In this document: positions 9,737 to 20,497 of the stretch, piece after piece
Layout: each line of letters opens with the position of its first letter
Position numbering within the stretch: the stretch's first letter is position 1
Source of the DNA: Rhynchopus sp. YZ270_cl-10
Taxonomy: Eukaryota > Euglenozoa > Diplonemea > Diplonemida > Diplonemidae
Assembly: GCA_964035575.1 (NCBI GenBank)
Contig: OZ037860.1
Span: 830,689 to 894,688 of the forward strand
Reading direction: 5' to 3'
Length of the DNA stretch: 64,000 bases
Notes under the pieces: model-generated
The model's input: the letters and a program-made list of their open reading frames with translations, nothing else
Database searches by the model: none
Told to the model about the DNA's origin: nothing
Made by a program: the position numbers and the translations under genes

Positions 9737-10764
9737 TAATGTGCAGTGCGAAAAGAAAAGAATGGAAACGTTTTTCAAAAAAAAGATCGGGTCTTTTGTT
9801 TGTGCGCTCAAAGCCGGGAAAACAAAAAGGTGAAAAAATGTGTTAAACTGAAGTACGGTTGTTGTGGTTAATTGAGTACTCAAAGAAACAAGCAAGCTTC
9901 TGTTTTTTTCAATCCGTTTTGTTTGCCCTGCAGCGCTGCCTCCAATCTTTTTAGAATTGACAACAAGTTGTTTTATCAAAAAATAAAACAAAATACAACA
10001 TCTTCCAACACCTCTAGTCACCTCTCTCGGTTAGGGTTGCTGGGGGAAATACATCTAGACAAGTCGCTGTGTGTTTCTTTTTAATTCTAATTTTTTTTCT
10101 CTTTTGAAAAACGGATGCGGAGTCCCAGCAATGCACATTACTTTAATTTTAAAAAAAGAAAATGTGATGCGCTAATTTTTTTTGTCCGCCTTTGACCTCT
10201 TGGGTGCAGAACACGCACAGCAAACAAAACAAAAACAAAAACAAACAAACAATAAAAGAGCAAATACTCGACAAGACAAATGAGCCTCGTGAGCACAACC
10301 TCTTTTTCCAGGTTTTCTGATCGTTCAGCGTTCGAAACACCCTGTCATCTGGACAGCTCCCCCCCCCTTCACTAATACTACCATAGTAGCCTCTTAGCAA
10401 CAACTCGGTGGAAATTGTTGCTTACAGTATTCCAAATAACTTGGCGTCCAAAATAAGTCGGATTTGGGGGGATTTTTTGGGACTTTTTGGGAAATTTGGC
10501 GACTTTTTTTTCCAAATATATTTAGACTACTAGATGATCTAAACACAAAATAGAACTTGAAAGGTGAACAACAACACACATTTTGTAATGTCAAATATTT
10601 AAGACACAATATGCCCCTCTACCTTTCGCTTCATGCATAGGTATCAATGCCTACCGCTCTTCTAGTCTACTAAGGGAGGACATTTTTCACTTCAGAAAAA
10701 AAAAAGGAAGAAAAAAACTTAAGATGCATGTGGGCAGGAAGGGTACAGTAAGAGAAACGTCTTC

Positions 10765-10798
10765 AGATGAATCTAAGCTTTCTCTCGCTTAGTCACCT
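10765..10798 (-). repeat. Element A4, bulged hairpin
   Basis: In transcript sense: AGGUGACUAAGC, loop GAGAGAAA, GCUUAG, bulge AU, UCAUCU. It has 6 bp above and 6 bp below the bulge, including one G-U pair that exists only in the minus sense. Confidence 0.72.
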
Positions 10799-10867
10799 AC
10801 AAAATTGGTTTGTAAATGGGATCGGGAGTCGGTATAGAAAAGATAGCAAAAGAGAACAAAGAGAACT

Positions 10868-10893
10868 ATGCGTATGCTTCTCGTGCACACACA
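10868..10893 (-). repeat. Element B2, hairpin
   Basis: In transcript sense: AUGUGUGUGC, loop ACGAGAA, GCAUACGCAU. All ten pairs form, two of them G-U, without a bulge. It lies about 70 nt upstream of A4 in transcript direction, so A and B types are paired here as in the transglutaminase spacers. Confidence 0.65.
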
Positions 10894-11589
10894 TCTAATG
10901 ATAAAGAAAAAGATAACTGGATAGCACAAAAGCAAAATTTGGGAAAAGGAGACACAAGGCCTTCACAGACCATAGCATCTACAGAAAAGGGGGGGTAATG
11001 TGCGCAAAATGATTAAAATAATAATATTTTCAATCGAAAGATGGAGTTTTGTTCACCAAAAATGTGCGCAAAAAAAATTCTGTGCCCTCAAAAAGACTTG
11101 TGTCGAAAAAGAAAAATTTAAATACTAATATGTATCAAGCCCACTACACATAGTTAAACAGGGTTAACAGAGTAGTATAAACCCTTCGTACGCAGATGCT
11201 ATGGAAAATAAAAAGACAAAATAAAGAGAGAAAAGAGAGAACAAAAAACAGACAGAGAAAATAAAAAAACCAGAACAAAAAACAAAAATAAGAATTTAAC
11301 CCCCCCCGCCGCCCCCCTTTTTTTCACGCAACTCATTTACACGCACTAAGACAGGATTGTTGAAGTCTTGATACTTGACTTTCCCCCCACCCTTTTTTTG
11401 GTTTTCTTCCCGGGGATATGTCAAGCACAAAGACTGGTTGAGAAATATTTCGAGCACACATGCCCCCAGATTCACACTCTCAGAGTCTGCAAAAACTGTA
11501 GGGACTTTTACACAGAGACACAGTACTATGGGCGTCGAAAGCGCACGTTATTGATTTGACACACATCCATGCAACGCATTGCATCAGGT

Positions 11590-14500
11590 TCACAGCAAGA
11601 ACGGATCACGCAGCAGACCCTGGCACGTTGGGCGCATCTCCGATTCACGTTCAAGGCAGCTTTGGATAAACGCGCGGGCGTTCTGTTGTGGTGGTGGTAA
11701 CACAGTGCCATACAATGCATTATTTAAATGGTGTTCAGCGGCCTTCAGCGAACCCGCAAAATTTGTTCTGGGGGGAGAGAAGGGAGCCACAGACGCTTCG
11801 CAACTTCTGGGCTCACGTGGCGCAGTGCTACAACGTTTCGGAGAATCCAGAATCTATTCTCGATGTGGTGAAGGACATCTGGGGAAAGGACCCAAATGAG
11901 CAGTTCGACCTGTCATCACCGGTTGGTGAAAAGAGACTCGCTCCGTTGACCGCACAAGGATCGAGTCGTTTCAGCGGCGCGTACAAAAAAAATACGTTGT
12001 CCTTGATAGGAAAATAATGGGGGGTTCGGTCACTTTATGTTGGATTTTTTTTTTTTGAATAGAGACACCATACCTGGTCATTGATGGCGGGTGGGATGAC
12101 GGGGATGATGGTACCGCTTGCAACGCCGGCTCTGTGTGTTTTGAATGTCATAATATTTAAAAACACAATCCAATCAACCACCCTCCCTGATCCTCACCAA
12201 CATTACCCCCCCTAAACACATTTTACAACATACAAGAATGACCTGAATTTCGTGGCTGCGTTTGTCTGGTAGGGCAGCTCGTAGGAGAGGAGCTGGCAGA
12301 TGGTGATGCCGAAGCTCCATACATCACTGGCTTGGACGGCCTCACCACGGCAGCTCTCTGGGCTCATGTACATGGGGGTACCTACCATGCCCTGTTTGCG
12401 GAGGGCAGAGCTGAGCTTTGCTGAGGCACCGAAGTCAGCCAGCTTACAAAGCCCTTCTGGTGTGACAAGGACGTTGTGTGGCTTCAGGTCTCGGTGCAGA
12501 ATGCCTTTGTGATGAAGGTAGCGCAGGCCCTTCAGGATGTCCTGGGAATACCTCTTCGACACTGAAGTAGGCAGCGGTCCACCACAAGATTTCAGCACAT
12601 CCTTTAAGGATCCGCCACATACCCACTCCATCACCACAAACGCAGTATGGTGTGACAACCCTGACCCCAAATAGGAGACAGTGTTTTCATGCTGGAGGTC
12701 CGCCATGACGCCCACCTCTTCAACAATCTCCTGGCATTTTTGGAGTTTTGTCATGCATTTTACAGCAACGAGGCCTCCTCCACTGCTCATCCCCAATCGG
12801 ACTGTCCCAAATGCACCAGATCCAAGCACCTTACCGAGAAGCAACCACTTTCCTCCGTTGGTATCAATCAGGCTGTTAGGAGGAGAATCAACCTCACCTG
12901 CGACAGGAGTACCGAATGCGAGAGCAGAGGCCTCTCGGATTTTGTCCTGAAGTTTGTGCTCATCTGGGAGAACGGGGTCGCGGACATAATCGTATTGGAT
13001 GGTGTCCTGCATGACGTCTTGAAGGGAAAGATCTTCAGGCATCGGTACATTAGAAGAGAGAGATTCGAGGTCCTGCCAGCCAATGAAGGGGCGGATGTAC
13101 TCTGTAGGCGCAGAGTCGGACGTTGCGTAGAATGAAGCGATTTTGATGATCCGTATGGCCTGTTTGTCGGTAGGGTTTGCCTGGAGGAAGAGCGTCATCT
13201 TCTCTACACAGATCCGCCACGCAGCGCGACGAAGCGCAGAAATCGCATCTAAATACAAATCATGCTTATCCGGCTGATGTGTCAATCCCCCCGAGCTCCC
13301 TTCGCTCACATCATTGATCTGCATAGCCGAAGTATGGCCAGGCAATGAAACTAATTCGTACACAGCCTCCCCATGAATGCCCTCCATATGCTGTTCTCTC
13401 TCGAGAGTGATAACTTCGATGGGGCGCGCAAAGACCGCATCTCTAACCAGATTGTATGTTTCGTTTGAGATGAGAATCTTTGCGCCAGTCTGTGTACCAA
13501 GAAGGCCTAGCTTAGAGGTAAGTTGGGCAGCCTCCCCGGTCACTGCAGGGGCGCGAATGGATTCTGAGCCTACAAAACCAATTCGGACAGCGCCGGTCGC
13601 AATAGATGCCCGCCATGTGGTGTGGTGCCGTCCGGTCAACGATTTGAGTTTCTGGTGAAAGTCAATAGCGCATTTACAGGCCTGAGTGGCATGACCATGG
13701 TGTGTCTTGTAAGCGTTCCATGTTGCAACAAAGCAAGACCCCGTCACAGTCAGCGCCACCCCGCCATAGTATTTAGTACACTCCGACACCGAATTGATGA
13801 ACAGATTGACAATGTGCTGCGGCTCACACCCATAGAGGTCTACCTGGAGGATGGTTGCGTTGCGTACTCTAAACCCGTCACCTCCTTGCAGTTTTGACAC
13901 CCTCTTGCTTGCCTTTGCGTTATAAATATCAATACTCGCACCAACCTCGGTAGATACATGAGATTTGGCGGATTTTATGCTTTTGATCGTCCCTTTTTCG
14001 GACTCTTCAGTGTCCGTGTCGGTTTTTGCTTTGGTGGTAGGGGTTGCCTTGACGATTCTGGTTCCTTTATGTTTTGGACGTCTTGAACGCATTGATGTGC
14101 TGTTCAATGAGAGCGAGGTTTCGCCTGCGATGCCTGCGGTTGGGGGAAGCTCACCGAGGAGACCGTCGTGGCGGAGAGTCATGTCTTCTACACTGGAGAC
14201 ACCGTCATCGACGATGGAGGGTTCGGAGAGCACAGCGGAGCCTGCAACCTGCGCATCAAGCACCCCATGCCTGCTTCCTGGGGGTACTTCTAAAGGGTTC
14301 CGCCGTGGTGCGACAGCAGCGCTCCGTTGTGGTGCAGGCTCTCCGTCCGAATCGTCGTCCTCATTAGCACGCAAAAAAACGGACTCCGGAATATAAGGTT
14401 TGACCTGCCCCAAAAAGACGCAGGTTAGCGCCAAATTCGCAGCCGCAACCCGCAGCTCACCCCACATGCTTTTCGATGAAAGCACCTTAGTCAAAACCAA

Positions 14501-14977
14501 TTCCCTTGCGTCGTCGAAGAGAAGGTCGTCGTTCAGCATGGTTAACGCTGTGGTCATGGATTTCATGGGTGAGCACACATAGACGTGGAGGAGGGCGAAG
14601 ATGAGGAGCTGGGTGAGAATGGCGACAATCGTGATAGCGACACGAACACCAGAGTGATTGTCGCCAAGCAGGAGCAGTCCGACACATGCCGCAGAGGTGA
14701 CAAACCCGAGGAAGCCTACAACAATCCCTACCTCAAAGGTAAGCGGCTCGGACACCATGACACGACCATCCTCTTCTTCTTCAACCGACGGAGGTGGAAG
14801 AGGCACGTTGACAGCAAGGTGCGGCGGTGGTGGTGCCTGTGGTGCCACTGCCTGCAATGGTGGTGGTGGTGTCCCTGTCCGCCGCCGTCCACTCTGTGTC
14901 GAGCTGGGATGCGACGTCGGCCCTGTGGACGAACCACTATGATGCTGATGGTTCATCGCAGTGACACGAGAGGACAT
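11590..14977 (-). CDS. Membrane-anchored degenerate cyclase fused to a MAP3K-like kinase (973 aa, two exons)
   Basis: Exon 1 is 14977-12234 and exon 2 is 11767-11590. The intron 11768-12233 (GTATGT...CCAG) joins in frame and completes kinase subdomain XI (ARAFIQSCLERESEMRPT). The N-terminus is Pro/Ser-rich. Two hydrophobic helices (about 82-105 and 111-132) are separated by only a few residues. A class III nucleotidyl-cyclase-like domain spans about 370-545. Its first metal Asp is present (D380, ILQVDLYG). The second is Ser (S414 in TGSCFVATWN), and the Asn/Arg transition-state positions read Gln/Lys, so it is probably a non-catalytic sensor. A serine/threonine kinase domain starts at about 709, with G-loop GSGAFGTV, VAVK (K740), HRDLKPHN (D830), DFG (D848) and GTPMYMSPE. 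It most resembles the STE11/MAP3K group. A role as a membrane signal sensor feeding a MAP kinase cascade is inference. Confidence 0.88.
11715..12017 (+). other. Antisense open frame overlapping the kinase intron
   Basis: A 100-codon plus-strand frame covers most of the kinase intron (11768-12233) and overlaps exon 2. Its translation has an ordinary protein-like composition (for example SILDVVKDIWGKDPNEQFDL). It ends in TAA at 12017. It may be an exon of an overlapping plus-strand gene, a captured fragment or chance. No family is recognised. Confidence 0.25.
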
Positions 14978-15570
14978 TATATCAAACCCCCCCTCTCCCT
15001 CCCTCCCCCTCCACTCCCCGCTTTTAAAGAAAACAACAACCTAACGGGAAGGTTGTTTTGTGTAGTTTTTTGTGTATTGCTTTTCTGAAGGGGAGGGGAT
15101 GTAATTACATTGGGAGGGTTGAATAATAAAGGAAACGAAGAGAAAAAAATAGAACGGGAAGGGGAGATGATGAGGATGGGGATGAGGGGGTATCAATCAC
15201 ACTGGTCATATTCCCCATTCGTCACTTCATTTTTTTTTTCCCTTTCCTGTTGAATCCTTCTGGGCGAAGGCGCACTTTCTAGGGAAGAAAATAGAACGTT
15301 GTGGGCAACATTACAGTTTCTCGGCAGCCACACGGATTTCAAGACAAGACCACCCTATGAGAACATTTTTTTTTTTTTGAGGGTTTCTTTTTAAAAAGAA
15401 CTTCATTTGGACACAAGCAGATCACCGTGAAGGTTTTCGCGTATCAAATAAAGAAGAAAAAAATAGAAGTTTGTAAGATGATCCTAAGCCTCGCTTAGCC
15501 ATCCCTAATAGGAAAAAAAGCCACGTTGTAAATCAGGGGGGCCGCCACCTAGCAAAGTTCTGTTGATGGT
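14978..15570. other. Upstream region of the kinase gene
   Basis: It contains a G-rich leader just upstream of the ATG and the hairpin at 15477-15503. No other gene is seen. Confidence 0.4.
15477..15503 (-). repeat. Element A5, bulged hairpin with short loop
   Basis: In transcript sense: GAUGG-CUAAGC, loop GAG, GCUUAG, bulge GA, UCAUC. It has 6 bp above and 5 bp below the bulge, and the closing G-U pair needs the minus sense. Confidence 0.68.
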
Positions 15571-17834
15571 CAACAGAACTTTTTGAAAATGAAAAAAAAA
15601 AAAAAAAAAAAAGGGGAATAGTCAGTTATACCCTACCCTTTTTTTGAAATGGTCAGAGATACCCGAAAATAAGTTCAGATATACCCGAAAACCAGAAATA
15701 GGGCATAACTGACTATATCTGAACTTATTTTCGGGTATTTGAACTTATTTTCGGGTATATCTGAACTTTTTTCGGGTATCTCTGAACTTATTTGGGGTAC
15801 CCACTTATTTGGGGGTACCCCCTTTGATTTTTTGCCCAGTGGGTGAGTGACCCACCATGAGGGAATGCGACAGCAGAGACAGTATTGAAGCAGCATGGTA
15901 TGATTTTCACCCCTCTACCCCACACACAGTTACTTTTAGTGGGGGTAAATACCCGCAAACCCGCAAACCCTTATACATGGTCCCTCGCTTCGCTTGGGAA
16001 CCATTAGTGCAGCAGGAAACTCTCTGTAGCGTGAAAAAAGGCTACCTTATTTCGCGGAAATACATAGTTATTACCACTTTTTTCATTAACCTCACCCTTC
16101 CCGACTACTGCGTTTGTATACCATAACTTAATCACACCCCACATTTCCACTCATCACAGGATCGTGAAATCTGAACTGCATCCGTGATTGCGATGAGCGC
16201 CGCTCTCCGACATTCAACAACTCAAAATCCAAGGCTTCACCCAAATCAATCTATTCTAGATTTGTTTGTGGACGAAGACCTGGGGGTGGTAACACTTTGT
16301 CAGTCACTGCTATAGCCATTAACCCAGGGAGCATAGCTAGTGCAAGAAATTCGACTTTGGAAACCTTCCGGAAAGTCTGTCCTCTGCTTACGGAGGACGA
16401 GGCACAAGAAAATATTGCGTTCCCCCAGAAAACCAGTGCACATTTCACACTCCTTGTGGGTGGTCTTGTTGCCTTTTTTGTCAAGTAATTTTGGCCCAGG
16501 CATGCTCTCGAAGCATGACAATTTAGTGTGTATGGGGCAGGGTGTTGTTTTGTTCTGAATTCTCTTTGTTATAACATCTAAGTCAATTGCGGGTGGTGGT
16601 TTGTGTAGCGTGAGGCACTCTTTTTAGCAAACTTCCTGCGGCTGCTAAAGTGTTATTTCTTCGGATTTAACAACGTACAGCGTAACATAGTGGTTTCGCC
16701 TGGTCGACACAACCTTTGATAGATATGGGATAACCAACCCCCTTCGACCCCTTGTGGGTTCACTGAACAAGCCCTCGTGGTAGTTAAACGCGATTGACAT
16801 TTACATTTCCTAGAGATGAAAGAACAAGACAACACTTCTGTACCCGCGCATCAAAATTGTGGAAAACTTTGCACCCCAAACACCCTCAACAACGCCCGCC
16901 AAAAGGCGCCCCTTGTTGCTGGGAGTTGGTTCTCATGATACCTGCACAGCGGGCATTCCTCTGAGTCCAACGCATGTTTGGCCTGTCTGCGGCGTTGTAC
17001 TTCAGGTGCACGAAGACAGGGTCTGGTGGTAAATTTTGCGTAGTACTGCGACGTGGTACTGCGTGGGTCTGGGAACCTGGGTACCTGGGTACAGGAAATT
17101 TGTTGTGGAAGACATCAACCACCATGCATTGAGGAGGGTAAGACAGTGTTCGCAGTTTCTACCTGATAGCATTACAACATTTAACTTCTCCACGGGGGTC
17201 TTGGGCCGTTCACTCGGTTCTACCTTGACTACCGGAAGATATTCTTGAGGCCTTTTTGGTCACTAGAATATCCGGTCTTCCCGAACGGAGGCACACTTTG
17301 TGTGTTACTACGACCTGGCAATTTCCAGCAGTAGGTTAAGTAATCTTTCTTGTAAATTGTTGGATCATTATCTCCTCAGTGCATGAATGCCCCACGTGAC
17401 TGGACACTTTTGTGTTTGTCATGTGGAGCTGTGGTTGCTCTTTCACGACTTTTTTCCTGTTCCTGGGTACCTGGACCTGGACCTGGTATCTGGGTATCTG
17501 GGTATCTGGGTATCTGGGTATCTGGGTATCTGGGTATCTGGGTATACCCGAAAAGCAACTTTTTTGGGGTACCCGAAAAAAGTTGGCGATATGGTCAGAC
17601 ATGCCCGAAAATAAGTTGAGAAATAGTCAGAGATACCCGAAATACCCGAAAATAAGTTCAGATATTGGTCAGTTATGCCCTATTTTTGAAAATGGGGCAT
17701 CTCTGACCAATATCTGAACTTATTTTCGGGTATCTCTGACCAATATCTGAACTTATTTTCGGGTATCTCTGACCATTTCAAAAAAAGGGTAGGGCATAAC
17801 TGACTATTCCCCAAAAAAAAAAAAAGTTCTGCTG
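15571..17834. mobile_element. Foldback element with CCCGAAAATAAGTTCAGA arrays
   Basis: The termini CAACAGAACTTTTT and AGTTCTGCTG, followed inside by GGGGAATAGTCAGTTAT, are inverted copies. Each end carries several direct and inverted copies of CCCGAAAATAAGTTCAGA. The interior (about 15850-17450) has short frames on both strands. One at 16297-16488 (+) resembles the C-terminal part of a short-chain dehydrogenase (AIAINPGSIAS), and another at 16886-17125 (-) is unassigned. No transposase is recognised. The element may be non-autonomous with captured host sequence. Confidence 0.6.
17486..17545. repeat. (TATCTGGG)n array
   Basis: About seven perfect copies of the 8-bp unit lie inside the foldback element, between its interior and the right subterminal repeats. 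Confidence 0.9.
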
Positions 17835-19130
17835 AATGGTTCAGACCCGTTCTACTTGTCAAAAAATATCAGGAGAAAAAGATATGGAGAGGTGAGTGCT
17901 CAAACGTCCCAAAAAAGTCAAAAATGGGTGGTGGAAAAAAAAAAGTTGCGTACCGTGCGCCTGCGGCGCAAGCAGCTCCCACCAACGCAGTTCCATTTTA
18001 TGGGAACCTTTTTTAAAGGTGTTGCGTACCGTGGCTTCGCCAGGAACCTTTGGGTACCATGACCGCTGCTTACTGATAAGAAGGCTGACACCCACTACGG
18101 CTTGTGGACGGCCACCGTAGAGTACAATGTACAGCCTGGTGAGAGGGAAAGAGCAAATGTCGCTGATTCGGAGGAACTCTGACGGGCTTGGGGAACATGC
18201 GTCTCCTTGGCGATAAGCTTTGCAGGGGTTTTCGCGCGAAGCGCGATTTTTTTTTTTTTTTTTTGGACCATCAACCAGGCCTTTTGCTAACCATCATGCC
18301 ATCGTGCCACGTTTTTGGGCGTTTTTTATTTTTTTTTCCATCATGCCACCATCATGCCACGGGGGGTGGTGGGGCAGGGCTTTCGCTATCCATCACCTGG
18401 GGATTTCCCCCCAGATGGCATGATGGCATGATGGCATGATGGCATGATGGCATGATGGCATGATGGCATGATGGCATGATGGCACGATGGCACGATGGCA
18501 CGATGGCACGATGGCACGATGGCACGATGGCACGATGGCACGATGGCACGATGGCACGATGGCACGATGGCACGATGGCACGATGGCACGATGGCACGAT
18601 GGCACGATGACACCTTACAATTTTTCTGCTCGCTGCGCTCGCTGTACGCTATTTTCTTCCTGCCTACGGTGCCATTTTACAATGTCTAAGGGGATTCCCT
18701 TGCATTTTGCAGCCAGAAATGAAACTTGACCCAAGCTGCAAAAAATTGACCATTCTTATTTCAAAGGAACCCAACCGTTGCAACAGCCCCTGCTTCTGGA
18801 AGACGTATTGATTTTGTACGGTTAGTGTACGTAAGGCGCAAGACCAAGGACCGTTAATAAAGGATTATATTCCGTTTTTTGTTTATATCTCGCAAAGCTG
18901 ACCCTTCGCCTCTCCACCCTGTGGCTGGCAGGGAGGCGCGCGCGAAGCGCGCGACGACCGCTTTCACCAGGCGGGAAAGCTCGGAATGTACTTTTTTTTC
19001 CAGGAAATTATTTTTTTTTGACCATCATGCCATTCAGGGGGAAAATCCCAAAGTTAGCAAAAGGCCTGACCATCAACAGAACTTTTTCAAAACCCGAAAT
19101 CCTGGCGGCGGGGCTGTTGTAAATACAAAA
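17835..19130. repeat. Nested foldback fragments around an 8-bp satellite
   Basis: The block contains inverted copies of CAGGCCTTTTGCTAAC (18278-18293 and about 19055-19070). GACCATCAACAGAAC at 19070 matches the left border of the previous element inverted. It also has hairpins built from CGCGCGAAGCGCG and the GTACCGTGCGCCTGCGG motif shared with the element at 9014-9736. It looks like successive insertions. No gene is seen. Confidence 0.55.
18416..18608. repeat. 8-bp satellite in two homogeneous blocks
   Basis: About eight copies of GGCATGAT are followed by about sixteen copies of GGCACGAT, with a sharp switch near 18483. Similar single units flank it in inverted orientation at 18290-18360 and 19020. 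Met-Pro-Ser-Cys-His and Met-Ala-Arg-Trp open frames across it are artefacts. Confidence 0.95.
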
Positions 19131-19545
19131 AAAAAAAAAAGAAAAGTTGAAAATAAAATAAAAAACTGACTGCAGACGACGAAGACATGGGTTGAAAAAG
19201 TCCTTTAAAAAGTTTTTTTTTTCAGATCCTCATTCCGGGAAACAAAAGAAAACTTGAAAAGGTGAATCAACCGCCCGCTATAAACAAACCCCCCTAGAAA
19301 TAAGCCTCGTGGGGTACACAAATGAACACAAAAATTTGAGATGTCAGAGACATACACTGTGCACACACAAGCACACTTTTCCCCTCTACCTTCGTTACGC
19401 AGGGGGATACTTTGTAACCTAAACGCCCTGCTTCTTCGTATCCGGGTAGCGTTGTTAACGTACCTGCTGAACCAAAAGAATACTTGAGATGTGTGGTATG
19501 CACATAAAAGGTCCCTCTCCCCCTCCCTCTGTCTCTGCCTCAAAA

Positions 19546-20055
19546 TCATGCGGACTTCGCTTTGTCGAGCTGGTTTGCTTTGAGCTCGTTGACCAGCTTG
19601 TCTGAGATCTGGTCGCGGACCTCGCGGAAGACGGCCATCTGTTCTTCTTCTGTGCCCTCGGCGTGGGCAGGGTCTTGGAAGGGGAGGTGGATGTGGTTCT
19701 TGCCGTCGCGTGCCCAGTCGGGGAGGTTCTCCTTAGCGTTGCCGCAGACGGAGATGACGTAGCTGTAGTCGTCCTCCATGGAGTCGGCGTGCTTGCTGGT
19801 GTTCTTAGTGATGTCGCAGCCGACCTCGTCCAGGCACTTCACCGCAAGCGGGTGCACGTACCCCGTGGGGCTCGTGCCCGCGCTCACAGCCTCGTATTCG
19901 TCACCCAACGCCTGGTTAATGAGTCCCTCAGCAATGTGGCTCCTGCAGCTGTTGCCCGTGCACAGCACCAACACCTTCTTCTTCGCCCCGGTGCTCGCAA
20001 AGCGTGCCTGACACCACATCGCCTGGAGGTTCGAACGGGGCATGAAACGAAGCAT
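19546..20055 (-). CDS. ArsC/LMW protein tyrosine phosphatase family, mitochondrial (169 aa)
   Basis: The N-terminal ~22 residues are basic and hydroxylated with no acids, a likely mitochondrial presequence. The phosphatase loop is C32-TGNSC-R38 (CX5R). Later motifs TSPTGYVHPLAVK, SVCGNAKE (C104) and QDPA (D128, the usual acid) match thioredoxin-linked arsenate reductases and related phosphatases. The second resolving Cys found a few residues after C104 in classical ArsC is absent. Reduction chemistry may therefore differ, or the enzyme may be a phosphatase. The ATG at 20055 lies about 19 nt after a candidate splice acceptor (CTACCCTAG). A pentanucleotide array supplies the pyrimidine tract, and the hairpin at 20372 lies further upstream. 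Confidence 0.88.
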   Translation of the reverse strand: MLRFMPRSNLQAMWCQARFASTGAKKKVLVLCTGNSCRSHIAEGLINQALGDEYEAVSAGTSPTGYVHPLAVKCLDEVGCDITKNTSKHADSMEDDYSYVISVCGNAKENLPDWARDGKNHIHLPFQDPAHAEGTEEEQMAVFREVRDQISDKLVNELKANQLDKAKSA

Positions 20056-20083
20056 TTTTGTGTTAAGAGGTGCCTAGGGTAGA

Positions 20084-20207
20084 AGAAGTGAAGTGAAGTG
20101 AAGTGAAGTGAAGTGAAGTGAAGTGAAGTGAAGTGAAGTGAAGTGAAGTGAAGTGAAGTGAAGTGAAGTGAAGTGAAGTGAAGTGAAGTGAAGTGAAGTG
20201 AAGTGAA
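20084..20207. repeat. (GAAGT)n pentanucleotide array, about 25 copies
   Basis: In transcript sense it reads (ACTTC)n and runs directly into TTCTACCCTAG, a candidate acceptor about 19 nt before the ArsC start codon. It therefore forms the polypyrimidine tract of that acceptor. Confidence 0.95.
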
Positions 20208-20371
20208 GGGGGAATTGTGGTAGAAACGTCAAAACTGGATCCTTTTTGTTTCATTTTTTTTTCGTCCCAGTGTGAAGTTTGGTACTTTTTTTTTGTGGGG
20301 GTGAGAATTTTCTGAGAGTTCACACTTTTTTTTTTGGACCACAAAACCTGTGGGCATATAGAGAGAAAAAT

Positions 20372-20408
20372 TGGTAATGATGCTAATCAGAAGTCTTCTT
20401 AGTCACCT
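20372..20408 (-). repeat. Element A6, variant hairpin
   Basis: In transcript sense: GGUGA, then a CUA/UAG helix closed by AGAAG-A-CUUCU, then bulge CA and UCAUUACC. The apical part differs from other copies but GUGA/UCAU and the bulge are kept. It is followed by TTTTTCTCTCTATATGCCCACAG, a strong 3' splice site. Confidence 0.6.
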
Positions 20409-20497
20409 AAAAAATAAGTAAAAATAACGGGGTCGCCCCCGACAGTTCTACCCCCTAAGTTGAGGGGGGATAAGAGTTTTTTTTCTTTTTGTCGTTG

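Larger units (their letters stand above)
9737..11589. other. Spacer with two hairpins
   Basis: This AT-rich region lies downstream of the kinase gene on the minus strand. It contains the hairpins at 10765-10798 and 10868-10893. A short plus-strand frame at 11420-11559 looks mildly protein-like (a CKNC zinc-ribbon-like pair) but has no clear gene context. I see no other gene. Confidence 0.4.

Noticed and set aside
18416-18608. CRISPR array
   Set aside because: The repeats are 8 bp, contiguous and without spacers, in a eukaryotic genome.
18352-18729. Repetitive proteins across the 8-bp satellite
   Set aside because: Open frames exist on both strands only because the repeat lacks stops; no gene context.
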